64,000 nucleotides of DNA, from positions 930,001-994,000 of the forward strand of contig CP126199.1 of NCBI GenBank assembly GCA_030272155.1, given 5' to 3'. The notes under the pieces were generated by a model. That model worked only from the letters and a program-made list of their open reading frames with translations, did not search any database and was not told the origin of the DNA. This DNA is from Tetradesmus obliquus (Eukaryota > Chlorophyta > Chlorophyceae > Sphaeropleales > Scenedesmaceae). The position numbers and the translations under genes were made by a program. This document shows, one piece after another, positions 1-12,400 of the stretch (position 1 is the first letter of the stretch; every line of letters starts with the position of its first letter).

Positions 1-4
1 GCAG

Positions 5-1345
5 GTGCAGGGGCACCCCCCACCTAGCCCGCCAGGTGTGCTATCTCCTGGTCAGCCGCAGGTGCAGCTGCCTCAGATGCAGCAGCAGCAACAGCAGCAG
101 CAGCAAGCTTGGCAGTGGCCGTTGGCATCACCCGGAGGGACAGCAACAGCAACAGGTGTACCTTATGTGGTGTACCACCAAGGGAGCTACTCCGGAAGCG
201 TCGCAACCAGCAGCGAACCTGTTCGCAGCATCAGCAACGCAAGCAGCAGCATCCTGTCTTCACAAAGCAGCGGCCAACAGACTGCGCTGCAGAAGCAGCT
301 GTCATCGGTTGCGTCTGCATCGACTGTTGGTGGCAGCTTTTCAGCTATGGCAGGTGCAGGTCCTGCTGCTGGCACTTCCTCTGGTGGAGGATTTCAGCTC
401 GTGGTTGTTTCTGAGGCACCGACAGCACCTTACATGCAGCAGCAGCAGCAGCAACCGCTAGATACTCAGCAGGCATGGGCTGCAGCGCAGTCACAGGCAG
501 CATACATGCAGACCGCACAGCAGCAGCAGCAGCAGCAGCTGTGCTATGTGCAGCCGCAGCAGCAGCAGCTGCATGTACCTCAGGGCTCCGCACCTATGTT
601 TGTCATGGTGCAGCCCACATACATGCAGCAGCCGCAAGCTGAGCAGCAGCAGCAGCAGGACATGCAACAGCAGCAGCAGCAGCAAGACTACATGTCGCAG
701 CAGCAGCAACAGTCGTCCGAGGTTGCGATGTGTTACCCGGTTGCTTCCGGAGCTCTAACACCTGAGCAGGTCCAGCAGAACCTGGCAGCTCTCTCAATCC
801 AGCCTACTGACACAGGCAGTGCCTCAGGCCTTGACCTGGCTCAGCAGCTGTCCCTTCCAGGGCAGTATATTGCATCAGGCAATGTGAGTCCTGTGATGCT
901 GGGCACAGCGCTGCCAGTAGTAACCTCCAGCACCAGCAGCGGGCCAATTTCAGGGGGAATTTCAGTCATGCCGATGCCCCCTGGACTGAAGGGTGGAGTT
1001 CACGGCGGCGTGCACACTGGAGTTCACGGTGACGTCACCGGTGCGGGTTACACCAGTCCGGCTGAGTCCCAGCGGCTCAACATGTCGCTGCAAGTGACAC
1101 CACGTGTGCCGCTGCAGCAGTGCATTGATGTGCTGAGCCCGCAGCTAAACAATGCATCAATGCTGTCTGGTGCTAACATCACAATGCTAGTCGGTGGCGC
1201 TGCATTGGGTGCTGGAGGCTCAGGAGAGACGATTGTTGTGAGCATCACAGGCAGCCAGCAGCAGGTGACTTCTGCCTGGCAGCTCGCCAGCAGCATCCTG
1301 CAGCAGCCTGCATTGTCTGAGGTAGCAGTGCTGGAGCAGGCATAA
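5..1345 (+). CDS. Q-rich RNA-binding protein with degenerate KH domain (last exon, partial)
   Basis: Open frame of 446 codons ending in TAA. The first bases read GCAG then GTG, so bases 1-4 may be the acceptor end of an intron and the start codon lies outside the window. The first two thirds are low complexity: repeated Q runs and S/G/A-rich stretches. The last ~85 residues resemble a KH fold: SLQVTPRVPLQQCIDVL, then an ITML strand, then VVSITGSQQQVTSAWQLASS, which fits the beta-alpha end of KH domains of plant BTR1-like proteins. The GXXG loop that contacts RNA is not visible (LSPQLNNASMLSG stands in its place), so this copy may not bind RNA alone. Upstream KH domains could lie outside the window. 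A role in RNA binding is an inference from family. Confidence 0.68.
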   Translation: MQGHPPPSPPGVLSPGQPQVQLPQMQQQQQQQQQAWQWPLASPGGTATATGVPYVVYHQGSYSGSVATSSEPVRSISNASSSILSSQSSGQQTALQKQLSSVASASTVGGSFSAMAGAGPAAGTSSGGGFQLVVVSEAPTAPYMQQQQQQPLDTQQAWAAAQSQAAYMQTAQQQQQQQLCYVQPQQQQLHVPQGSAPMFVMVQPTYMQQPQAEQQQQQDMQQQQQQQDYMSQQQQQSSEVAMCYPVASGALTPEQVQQNLAALSIQPTDTGSASGLDLAQQLSLPGQYIASGNVSPVMLGTALPVVTSSTSSGPISGGISVMPMPPGLKGGVHGGVHTGVHGDVTGAGYTSPAESQRLNMSLQVTPRVPLQQCIDVLSPQLNNASMLSGANITMLVGGAALGAGGSGETIVVSITGSQQQVTSAWQLASSILQQPALSEVAVLEQA

Positions 1346-4300
1346 GCAGCAGGTGGCAGTGCTACCTCACTTGGCAATGCTGGAGCACGCTTGGGCAGCC
1401 GAACTGCATAGCCGTTGCATTACATGCTTTGCAGGTGGTGGTGTGCAAAGGGGGCCCTGCGTGCCCTGGAGTGCCAGCAGCAGTGTGTTACTAGTGCCTG
1501 TGGCTGTTCACTGCTGGGAGTTGGATTGGAGGAGATTTGTTGCAGGAGGCTGATCAGGTCTGATACTGCTACTGCAGACACCTTCCATGCCTTGCCTGCG
1601 CTGCCCTTTGCTGCTTGCATACTTGCTGAGCACTTGGGTATTACAGCGCTGTTATAAGGCGGATGTCTGTTTGGGTTTATGTAGCGTTTGGGTGGGCTTC
1701 TGGGGCTCAGTTCTGGCCAGCTGGCACTGCTTGTGTGCAGAATAACATAATAACATAAACAGCGACGTGTGGTGGATGCTATGCATGGATTATGCCTGTC
1801 GGCTCATGCACAGCTGCTGTGCAGCGCTTGATGTCACTTGGCTTTGGCAACAGCATGCCATGTGGGTGGTTTGGGGTGTTAACAACATACTGTGCGGGCA
1901 TGCAGCGGTTGTGGAAGATTGGCATGTGGGTGGTGGTCACAGCACACCGTGCGGGCTTGCTGGACATGCATAGTTGTGTATTTGCCATGCGTGAAACTGT
2001 CTTTCCACATGCAGATTCTCGTGATGTGGGAGGATCGTGCGTGGGCCCCAAATCAAGCAGCTGTTTGGTGCATGTTGGTGCTGATGCTGAGCGCTACTGC
2101 ACACCGCAAGCACATCTAAAGACATGCACAAGCCTGCAGCAGCACACTTACAGATCGGCTGTGGGGCACTTTTGTGTATGCAAGCACCTCAACAGCACCA
2201 CATAGCAAGCACTGAGAAGCAGCCGTCAGCAGCATTGGCATACAGTGGAGCTGGATGCCGCATCAGCCGGCTGTGGTTCTTTGACTTTGTCATTTTCGGA
2301 TGAAGATCAGGCATAATGTACACATACACAGGGAGCATGGGCGTGGAATGGGGCTAGGGGATTTGCGTTTCCGCGCCTGCGTATAAGACATGCAATTAAC
2401 ATTGTAGGTGGCGGCGTGCTGGCGACTCTTGGCGGGCAAATCTGCTGCGTAACAGGCAAGGGTGCTTGCATCGCTTGCGTTGGCTCAATCTTGGCTAGTC
2501 TGCTCGGCTACGCTACCTGCGGGACAACTGGGAAGGGCGCAGAGTGCTTGCTGTGTTTGCAAAGCACTACCTCATCAGTGCACCGCTTCGGCACGGTTAG
2601 ACAGCTACTTGGTGGTGTTCTATGCTGCAACAGTTGCGTTGCTGTGGTTAAATGATGATAGGGCGACTCAAGTACTTACGGATGACCCAAAAGAAAGTCC
2701 ATGTGCGGGTCTGAGCGGGAAAGCGTGCGGTGTTTCAGCTTTGTCATCGTGTGATGGTGCTTCCAGTCTGCCATCCTTCATCAGATGCAGAGTGTGCTGT
2801 ACTTGCAAGATGCTTGTGTTCTCCGCTGCTGCAGCAGAAGCTAACACGCACGCTGCTGTACTTACTGTCACATGTTGCTGTAGATCAGGGGAGCACGTCC
2901 CAATGCTGGGGCACTAGGGGATATGGTCGGCTGTGGTGGTGGCTGTGCATGTTGGAGCAATAGGTGTTTTTCAGGTTACACACGGCAGCTCTCTACATGC
3001 TAGTTGAGCTGCTTGACTGCTGCGGCCACGGCATAGCAGACGCTGGAGCAAACAGTAGAAAGCCAGCGCATTTCTCGCATGTATGCCGACATTGTCATGC
3101 GACCATGCTGCCGTTAATGCTGCTGCTGTGCTTGCGTCACCATGTGTGCTGGCACCTAGCTACTGTATCATACATAGCTCATAGGCAAAGTGTGGCTGGC
3201 AATGCCTTGCGCTTCGTTGTTGGTTGGCAGCTAACGCCTGGTGCGTTTCTCAGATATGTGCGCACACGCATGCATCTGCTGATGCGGATGCACTGCCTGT
3301 TATGTTTGCTGACCGTCCAGCCAGCTCTGGAGGCAGAAGCAGAAGCACAAGGAGCACCTTACGCTGGTTCTCAGCTCACACAGCTCCACTTGTTGCCTGG
3401 CAAGGGCTGTAGTCGACAGGCCTGTAGTGTTTTGACCCATGACTTTGTGACTCGTGCTGGCACTGTAGGTTGAAAGGTCCGTGCTGGATATGCAAATGAG
3501 CTGGCTGGCGGCTGGCTGGGCTGTGTTCAGTGTAAGGTGTTTTTTTCTGTTGCAGAGGTCTGACATATCCTGCAAGTGTGTTGTGTTGTTGTAAGGGCCT
3601 GCTCACCAGCCAGGTTGTGAGCAGCAACGGCACCACAGCAGCTGAGGATGAGCTGAGTTGGCAGCAGCCAGCAGCTGCTGAATGGGGCGGTTAGTTGGAC
3701 GTGTATGGCGCTTGCTGCGCGTGGCTGTTGCATTGCTGTGCGCAACACAAAACCAGCACAACGTTGTCTCTGCATGTGCATTTTGACGTCCCGTGGGTAC
3801 CTTGACAGAAAGCAGTTAAGGTTTTGCTTTTCAGGCATATGCGGCAGCTGGGAAAGTGGCCATGTCATCACTGACCCTGGTTACATAGCCACATACATGC
3901 ATGCGCACACACAACGCATGCGAGTTGTTCCATGCAACGCTGGATTGGCAGTTGATGCACTGCAGCAAACCAAGCTTACACAGCTTTTACAGTAGCACAG
4001 GCACCGCTGCTTCATCTTCTTTTGTGCCCTGCTGCGTCACACATGCGCGCATGGTCACAATACTCGACTTCTTTCCTGTTGCTCTGCTGCAGGAGCCTTT
4101 GCAGGATGCAGCAAATGAGTCCGAAATGAGTCCGATGCTAGAAATCTGGAGACTGGCTGCACGCGTTCACAATGTTTTTGCTACGGTGTTATGACGGTGG
4201 CTGTGCATTGGTGATTGAAGGATCAAGGATGGTGTTGCTGGTCCACCATGCACAGTTCAGCTTATGGTGCAGACGCTTGGGGTGCAGCCGGTGTTGTGTG

Positions 4301-4860
4301 CCTGACGCAATGCTGGGCAGTACATTTCTACAACCTGCAAACTGCCCCCTGCAATGCTAGTGCACATGCACCGGGGTGAGCCTGCGCGCACCAGCTCATC
4401 TGGCAGCCTGCCCCCATGCTGTTGTGGCATGCTGACAGGGGCTTTTGTTTGCGTGCGGAAAGGGCTGCCGCAATCAGATTGTGTCTTTCAGGACAACCTG
4501 CATAGCAAGCAGACGCGCAGCGTGCTTGGTCCTGCCACTAACCAACGAATGCACGCCTTGGTTTCAATTGTATCAACACTGCATGCCTGGTATCAGGCGC
4601 TTGTTCTTTGCGGTTGTCGGCTGTGGTGGTGCTCAGCGAACTGCGTAGCTTACGGCAGTCACTGCTGTCAGTGTAGCTGCATGCCTGATCGTGAATTCCA
4701 GCTGGTGTTGGCCAGCTGTAGCAGTTGTAGGTTTGGTGGCAGTGCAATCATGTTTGTGTCTCCACACAGTCCATTGTTGCGCTTGCTGACACTACTTGGC
4801 ATGCCACTTTGCTGTAGTCACCACCATCAAGGTACCTTGTAAGCCATAGCCACATCATCT
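1346..4860 (+). other. Long TG-rich tract after the KH gene, probable 3' UTR
   Basis: No convincing coding frame on either strand for 3.5 kb. The plus strand is rich in T and G almost throughout (for example 1420-1520, 1840-1960, 3100-3250), as expected of transcribed non-coding sequence in this window. The first TGTAA on the sense strand is at 3590-3594 and the next at 4838-4842; base composition changes just after the second. I infer a 3' UTR ending near 3.6 or 4.86 kb. Unspliced introns or an unrecognised lineage-specific gene are alternatives. Confidence 0.45.
4838..4842 (+). terminator. TGTAA poly(A) signal, probable end of KH gene
   Basis: TGTAA is the usual chlorophyte poly(A) signal. 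It lies where the TG-rich sense-strand tract ends, about 130 nt before the opposite-strand signal of the convergent acyltransferase gene. An earlier TGTAA at 3590 could be used instead. Confidence 0.4.
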
Positions 4861-4971
4861 TCTTTTCGACGCCCACTTCGTTCGACTACTTCCATCTGCT
4901 TCACATGCTAAAAAACTCTGCAAATTCCATGTTGATAGCCACATCACCATTGACCCCAGTGCCAGCCTGTC

Positions 4972-4976
4972 TTACA
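4972..4976 (-). terminator. TGTAA poly(A) signal of the BAHD gene
   Basis: TTACA on the plus strand, read as TGTAA on the minus strand, about 245 nt downstream of the acyltransferase stop codon. Confidence 0.4.
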
Positions 4977-5221
4977 TTACCATCGGATCTGCGCTAGCTT
5001 GTCATCACACCAGAACACAACATCAGCTTTACTGCTGGTCACAAAACCATTCGAACACCTCAGCTGCACAATCAATCTGCCGCTCTATTCCAAGCAAGAC
5101 TATAAAAGAAACCACCAACATCGGTACAACATCACAGCTTCAGCGCTGTGCACATGGTTGATCCAGCACCTCAGCTGCATGAACAAGCTGCCGCTCTATT
5201 CAAAGCAAGCCTTGGCCAACC

Positions 5222-6941
5222 TCACAGGCCCCCTCGTGCAGCAACTGCCTGCTGCAGCAGCGGCACCTCAGCCGCATCCAGCCACACATGCAGCAGCAGC
5301 CCTCCACCCATCCCCGGCGGGGCCTGCTGCATCACCAGCAGCGGATAAGGCTGGGGCTGGCTGAAGCTCGGCACAGCCAGCAGAGGCAGCTGGCCTGCAA
5401 AACAAGCGTCAGCAGCGTAATCCAACGGCCACTGTGTTGTTGATAGTGAGGCAAGCAGCCCCAGCTGCATCTGCTGCTGCAGCAGGAAGCGGGGACCCAT
5501 GGCATGCAGGCGCCGCCACGTCACCTGCTGCTGCTGCTGCTGCTGCTGCTGCTCGCCCTCGCACGATCCCGTCCCTGCTGCTGCTGCTGCTGCGGCTGCG
5601 GTTGCTCCTGCTGATGATGATGGTGGAACTGCGCCCAAGACATCCTCTGCCTGCTGCTGCTGCTGCTGCTGGTGGTGGTGGTTGCATTCGTCGCCAGTCA
5701 GCGCTGCATGTGAGATTCCCATGACGCCAGATGCCCAGGACAGGTCAGGCAGCCACAGCTGGCTCCCCCTGGCTCAGATGACAGCAGCAGCAGCAGCACA
5801 CATTTACGCAGTAATCGCAGCAGCACAATGCGCATATGACACTGCTGATTGCTATTTTCCGTGTCTTGAGTTTTGCACTGTTGTTGGCTGCAAGTTTGCC
5901 TGCCATTGCCAAGGGACCGGCTGTACAGCCGCAGCCGCCAGCCACGTTGCAGTGCACAACGGAATCAAACATGGCTTACACGCCACACACTCAGGCTAGC
6001 TGCCTTCCTTGCCAGCCTTCAAACACAATTCAACCAAAAGCATGTCGCTTTTGTCACCCACCCACATGCGCACCTACTCGACACACTCCCCACCTGCCAA
6101 CCCACAAACATCAACCCACCCACACCAACCCACCTGTCAACAGCAACACGCAGCTGCTCAAGCTACTGTCAACGTTGGCAGGCCGTGACATACAGAGACA
6201 GCTTCAGCCCTGCTTGCATGTGGTGAAATGAAAACTCTCCCTTTACAACATTGTTCCCGCCAGCATGTCACTCCACACACCATCATCCTAGTCACACACT
6301 ACCCACCTGTCAACAGCAGCACGCAGCTGCACAGCAAGCTCCCCCAGGCTGCTGCTGCCTGGCACTGCATCCTCCAGGATTGCAGAAGCAAAGAAGTTCC
6401 CAAACGCTGCACCTAGCTGCTGCTGCTGCTGCTCGCTCAAGTACTGCTGCTGCAGCAGCAGCAGCAGCTTCGCACGCATATCAGCAGACACTGCCACATC
6501 ATGCGGCAGACCCTCGCGCCCCGGTAGGGCGCAAAAGACTTGCAGCAGCCGTGCTAGCAGCACATTGTGCGAGGTACACGCCCTGCTGCTGCTGCTGCTG
6601 TCATTGCTTGCACTAGCACTGCTGGCTGCTGCTGCTGCTGCTGCTATGTCTGCCTGAGCCTCTCGCTTGAGTTCCTGGATCCTCTCCGGCAGCACATGGT
6701 ACGTCAGGCGCTGCGGTTGCCCATTGCTGCTGCTGCCGCCAGTGTCCTCGCCACAGCCATCACTCCCACTGCTGCTGCTGCTGCTGCTGAGCTGTGCCAG
6801 CTTCTCAAACAAGTCAGCATCTGCCGGCTGCTGCAGCTTCAGCCGCACTGGCTCAAAATCGGCTGGCAGCTGCTGCCGTGCTGCAGCCACAAGCTTGTTC
6901 AGCAGCGGCGCTGCTGGAGTGAGCTGTGGCAGGCTTGCCTT

Positions 6942-6974
<33 letters not shown>

Positions 6975-7954
6975 GCTGCTGCTGCCGCTGCCAGGTGCAG
7001 GACACTCCGCAGGTGCTGCTGCTGCTGCTGTTGAGAGGTCCTGGCCAGCTGCAGCCCCAGCAGTGTTGTGTTCGGCACCCTGGAGGTGTGGCCGCTGAAT
7101 TCCGCTGTATGCTGCTGCTATGCTGCGCAGCAGCAGCCTGGCACTGCTCCAGTCCCCCATAAGATGAATCAGCCGCAGCCCAAACACACATCCACCATCA
7201 GCAAGCTGCACCAGCGCTACATGCACTAGTGACAGACCAGGATTGTCCAGGTAGTCAGGCAGCAGGGCGCCTGGCAGCTGTCCAAACACAGCATCTGGCA
7301 GCTCAGGAAGCTTGACTAACTGCTGCTGCTGCGGCTGCTGCTGGTGCTCTGGCTGTATAGAGATGGTGCTGCTGCTAGCGTTGCTGTTGTGCTGCAGCAG
7401 CTGCTGCAGAGTAGCTTGCGAGCTGCCTTGCAGCAGTGTGATGCCTCCTGCTGCTGGGGGTGGAGGAGGGGACAGGCAGAGCCGGCCATCCTGCAGCAAC
7501 ACAGCGCGGACAGGCAGGCGCGCTGATTGAGCAGTCCTTCAACACGCAGCATCGGCGCTATGAGCACCGGCCCGGCTCATACGCTTACGCACAGCAGGAA
7601 CTCTAGAACACGCTGCGTTGTGCTGTCCGAACCCACCATGAGAAACTGTAACGCCCTGCGAGAGGCCCCGGGGACCCTCACCTTATCCTTTGATAGCCTG
7701 TACCCTAGTGCAGGGTAGTGCTGCAGTACGAACTGAACAGCAGCTGCCAGGTCAGTAGTGCTAATGGCCTCTTTGAACACAAGCGCTTGCTGCATGAAGA
7801 CAGTTGGAGCGGCCAGCGCATCCCACACAGACAGCAGAGGCTGCTGCGGAGTGGCAGCATGGCTGCTGCTTGGGATTTGAATGTGCTGAGGAGGAGCCCA
7901 AGAGACAGCTAAGGCATCGGCACTGCTGCTGTGGGCATCCAGTACAGCAAACAT
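5222..7954 (-). CDS. BAHD-family (HXXXD) acyltransferase
   Basis: Model: complement(join(5222..5768, 6307..7490, 7682..7954)), 667 aa, introns 191 and 538 nt with clean phases. BAHD enzymes transfer acyl groups from acyl-CoA to alcohols or amines in the cytosol. The N-terminus has LLSVWDALAAP and HYPALGYRLSKDK followed across the first intron by DGRLCLSP, the usual opening of the fold. The catalytic HXXXD is IHLMGDWSS. LGAAFGNFFASA fits the conserved region before the second half. The C-terminal DFGWG motif is not conserved; the corresponding region reads PLDYAADACFAG. The protein is ~200 aa longer than typical members because of Q, S and A runs. The start ATG at 7954 gives ~40 residues before LSVWD, normal for the family. 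Substrate cannot be predicted. Confidence 0.85.
6122..6160 (-). repeat. Partial copy of BAHD exon 2 3' edge with donor, inside intron 2
   Basis: The plus-strand stretch acctgtcaacagcaacacg at 6126 is nearly identical to acctgtcaacagcagcacg at 6306, the true exon 2 end plus its donor. On the minus strand the copy reads LRVAVDRW against LRAAVDRW in the gene. It sits about 180 nt downstream of the real donor within the 538-nt intron. Confidence 0.7.
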
Positions 7955-9240
7955 GTTGCTGTGCGCCTTGACCTCAGATCCAGACCAGTGGCACTGTTGA
8001 AGCCTGCAGTGCTCCCTGTGATGTGCAGCAGCAAAGTCACATATGGGATACTTTGCAGAAGCACACTGCACGCCGTTTGAAACTCATTTTCCAGCAATCG
8101 GTCACTGCACACCTGGTATTGCTTAGCTCAGGGTCTGCTGCTGCTGCCGATGCTGGAACACTCCAGTTGCTTGCTACACCCTACGGCATAAGATTCTTGC
8201 AGTCTTGTATTCACTTCATTGGTTGACGTTTATACTGCGCACGCACAAACCGATGCTCCCGACCTGGGCCAGCACGCGAGAACACACCTGAAGTCAGAAC
8301 TTAACGGTTGCCTTTGCCGCAGAGCGCGTACGCTTGACAGGGCTAATATGAGAGTTGTAAGAACATGTGACGTTCTAGTTTGAGATGCAGCGGGGTGCGT
8401 TGCAGCAGCATCAGGCGATGTACCGTAGATGCTTAGGATATGACACCCCCACCAAACTTGCACCCCTGTCACATTGACCGCAGGTGCACGCCCCACCTCA
8501 CTGGCTTCCAAAGGGTGTATAGGCCGATCAACGGCCAGATCCGTGACAACGTCATGCGTCAGGCACATCCACCAAACACTGGACATGATCAAGCAACTTC
8601 GAGTTGCTGCAGGGCAGGGCATCATCAGGATCTTCGACGCTGCAAACAGCAGTTCTTGATACAGATATGTTGCATTGAAATTTCTAGTTAAACATCTGGT
8701 GCAGACACATACGCCTCGTCTGACCATACACCAAGTTGTCACACCAACGAAAAGATACGCCTTCCCCACAGAGCAGCGCACAGCAGTTCGGCCGCGCATA
8801 GTCACAGCTCACTGCTGCGCACTGCTCTGTGCGCCTCATCCACACAAGCCAAGTTCTGCAGCTTGTTGTTCGGTGTCCAGATGTCAACAGCACGCACGCT
8901 ACAACAGACTGCGCTGCTTTCGCACCATGTGTGGTATGCAGGCGACTCATCATATGAATGCGGCCAAGTACAATGGAAATTGTTGCAACATTGCAACCTG
9001 TTGCTGGCAGCTCCTATGTGGATCTGAGCCAAACATTAATGAAGCAGCATAAGCATGCAGGCAAATCAAAATGCAAGGTGCAAGAGCCTTCGGGCAGGAC
9101 GCCATGCGCTGCTTGCCCTCAGAATCCGTGCTCAAATGCCATTGGTTGCGCATGCCGCTTAATTCTCTTGGAGGTGCACCAGTCTGATGCTTGCACCACC
9201 AACACACAGCACATATAACCCATGTGCACATCTTCCCTCG
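7955..9240. other. Region upstream of the BAHD gene, no gene seen
   Basis: Contains the promoter side of the minus-strand acyltransferase. Open frames here, including a 191-codon minus-strand frame at 8230-8805, show no domain, no credible start context and no splice-consistent extension. Confidence 0.5.
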
Positions 9241-9246
9241 GCGCAC

Positions 9247-9455
9247 AGCGCACATGCATCGCTGCGCAGCGCACATGCATCGCTGCACAGCGCACATGCA
9301 TCGCTGCGCAGCGCACATGCATCGCTGCGCAGCGCACATGCATCGCTGCGCAGCGCACATGCATCGCTGCACAGCGCACATGCATCGCTGCACAGCGCAC
9401 ATGCATCGCTGCACAGCGCACATGCATCGCTGCACAGCGCACATGCATTGTTGCG
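9247..9455. repeat. 21-bp minisatellite, about 10 copies
   Basis: Unit cacatgcatcgctgcgcagcg (shown to 21 bases; positions 9252-9272) is repeated head to tail about ten times with a single alternating change (tgcgcag or tgcacag). Because the period is a multiple of three, open frames with seven-residue repeats appear on both strands; they are not taken as genes. Confidence 0.93.
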
Positions 9456-9499
9456 CAGTGCACATGCGCGCCGCACAGCGCACAGGCAATCATGATGCT

Positions 9500-12400
9500 C
9501 GTCTGGTGAAGCAGTATCATATGTCCAACTCACATACACTGCCAGAGCTTCAAGCACCAAAACAAGCCCTGGCAAGCTCACAAAGCAGCAGAATCCACAC
9601 CTGCAGGCTGCCAGCCCAGGGCAGGCAGGATGCCTTGTGCATCACAACGCCAGGGGTTGGGCGCCTGCCCAATGAGCCTGTCATTGGCTCCCCAACGGGT
9701 GAGGTTACTTGTGTAACTTCCCAAATGTGTGGTTGGGCGCCTGCCTTGCAGACGGCTGATGCCCAATTCTTGGTGGTAGCATGGGTGTTGCCGTGCGCCG
9801 CCACAGGGCATGCAGAGACATGCCAAACACACAGCAGCCCCCACGCCAGCAGCGCAGCGGTGCTCGCAGCGAGCACACAGCGTTGCTGAGCTGTCTCATC
9901 AATGAGTGCTGGTGAAAGGCAAGCAATGCATACACATAGGCGGCACAGACGACTCAAAAACACTGCAATCGTCGAAACACAAGCAGCAAATCAATTTTGG
10001 GCACAGCATGGCCAGCCATGATGCCAGCGCTGCATGCCATGCAGGACAGCCAAGGCACAACCTGCAGCGCACGCCAGCACCGCCCAACATCTGTGCCCTG
10101 GCAGTGCAGGAGGCAGCAGCAGCATGCCCTGGCAGGAAGCAAAGTCCTGAAATCTTGCTGCCCCACGCATACAGGTTTCGACACCCCATTTCCCTGCCAC
10201 CTACTGCCACTGACAGCTCTGCCTGAACAGCTCTGCCACTACCTGCACTGCACCTAAAAGCTGCAGTTAATCCTGGTCCTACTTAAAGGTGATACTATCC
10301 TACCAAAGAGGTTCAATATCACACAAAGCAGTTCAATTGCTGAGGGGTTGAGCTCCCAACCCAGCACAGCAGCAGTAGAAACGTACCTCGCTCACAGCAC
10401 CTCCCTGTGATTGCTCCCCCTTCATGTCATCCGGCACAAGTGTTCACACCAGGCTGACACGGCACCAAAACACACCAGCTAGCTAATCCATGCCTACCTC
10501 CCAGCCCCTGTCCAACCCTGAAGAAATGCAACCCCTGGCCAAGACACGGTGCACTGCTGCTGCAGCACGTGCAGCCGTGCCAAGCTGTTGACTGCCAACT
10601 ACCCGACACTGAAAGACACGCGCAGCACAGCATCACACAGGGCACTTGCTGAACAAGTACACGCTTGCACAGACCAGCCTGCGTGTGTAGAACGCATCCA
10701 TGCACACAAGCTGCAAATTGTGTTACGTCATGTAGGCGCCCCCGCTTTGCCGCATGACGGTGGCCTGCGGGGCATCCCCATCCGCGCGCGCCACACAGAA
10801 ATGCCACCAGACACCATCCGCACTGCTACCCTACCCATGCACAGCAGCAGCACTAGGCTGCCCTGCATCAAGCTGCACGCGCATAACTGCCCGGCCTAAA
10901 CCCAAACCATAAGGCTGTGCTCAGACGCTGCAGCAAACCATGTAGTGGCCCAAGGGGCGACACAAGCACCGCGCACTACGCTAACAGCAGTGTGCAGGAG
11001 CTGCGCAAAACATGCAATCGTGCATGCCATGACGCAGCCACCAATCCAAAACCACAACGCAGACATGGACAAGTGCCTGATCATCATATGCACATAGCCC
11101 ACACACCTGATTGTCATCAGGCATATGTGTCTGTACACAGTACCAGAGCGCTGCCCTACTGTAGGGAGAGCAGATGCCCAGTTGTGTAAGCATATGTTGT
11201 ATCACTGATCACAAAGTGGCATCAGTGCACACATGAATAACAAGTACGCAGCTAGAAATGCAGCACATACGAGGATAAATGCTGCAATCAAGCAAGTGTA
11301 ACCTACTAAGGTAGCATCCAAGGGACATGAAGCAATGGCACAGCCAAGAAATGCAAGCACCCGTGTCCTGCTTCTCTCAAGGCATCGATAAACTCCAGGA
11401 CACGAAAGAATACTAGCAGTTTGGCAGTTTCATCAGCCGTCACGGCGGCAACCACATTGTGTGCTCTGAACAGGCACAGAGGTGGGTGATAACGAAGCCG
11501 TAACACAACACCAGTGCTGTGGAAGAAAGAATACAGTGTGCATCAAGCAAAGCTCTGCGCGGCGCAGTGGGAGCCGCATAGCATGTGCTGCACCCACTGT
11601 GAACACACCGGGGCGGCAGAGCATCTCCAAAACTGAATGCCAGGAAGGTCACAGCTGTCGTAAGGGTTTCGATTCCTCAAACCAAGAGCTGCAGTGTGGT
11701 GCTGCTGGTCATATGAGGCACCAAAACATAATACTCCACATCCAGCCTGCACCAAGCGATGCATTCAGCAGGGGCGTAATACCATTTTGCTGCTGTGCTT
11801 TTTGTAGATGGCCTGCAAAGCTGGACTGTACACACTATGCGCTTGCTACAGGTGCCAGCCTGCACAATTTGCATGGCATCTACCTGCTGCTGCAGACATG
11901 ATTGCTGAGCACACATCATCTACAGGCATGCCAAGAACCCAACCTTCCCATGCACACTGCACCAGTGCATCTCCAATCAGCCAGAGAAGCACATTGTAGC
12001 AGCAGGCGCTGGCTTGCAGACGCGCTGAAACCTTGCTGCATGCTCCACTACACAACCACTGCAAGCGGTCTAGCTCCACTTGCAGCAGCAGCAGCGTGCA
12101 GGCGGATGCATGTGCTGCGCTTCCATGCACTGTGCGTCATGTGTGCCAGCAGGCCATGCGCTGCCACGCGTGCCAGGACCACTCCCTCCCTCTGCTATGC
12201 ATATGCCCAGCAGCCTCATGCTGTCAACTGCAAAAGCACAACTCCTGGACGCTCTGTGCAGATGAACGCTGCAAGCAAGCAACTGCAGAGCGCACAGTGG
12301 CCCTGCACAGCAGTACGGGCTGCTGCAGCTGCAGGTGCGCTCCTGCAACTGCTGCCGCAGTCCACCATGTCTGTTGCATGCTCAGATTGCCATGACCAGC

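Noticed and set aside
8230-8805. 191-codon minus-strand frame
   Set aside because: No recognisable domain, Cys/Trp-rich random-looking composition and no splice support.
9191-9889. 232-codon plus-strand frame and similar minus-strand frames with seven-residue repeats
   Set aside because: They arise from the 21-bp minisatellite, whose period is a multiple of three, leaving all frames open; no start context or domain.
11306-11506. Minus-strand frame with TADETAKLLVFFRVLEFIDA
   Set aside because: Protein-like in one stretch, but no flanking exons with compatible splice sites and it lies in a TG-skewed probable 3' UTR.
11664-11690. gggtttcgattcctc as a tRNA T-arm
   Set aside because: The loop length and the rest of a cloverleaf do not fit.
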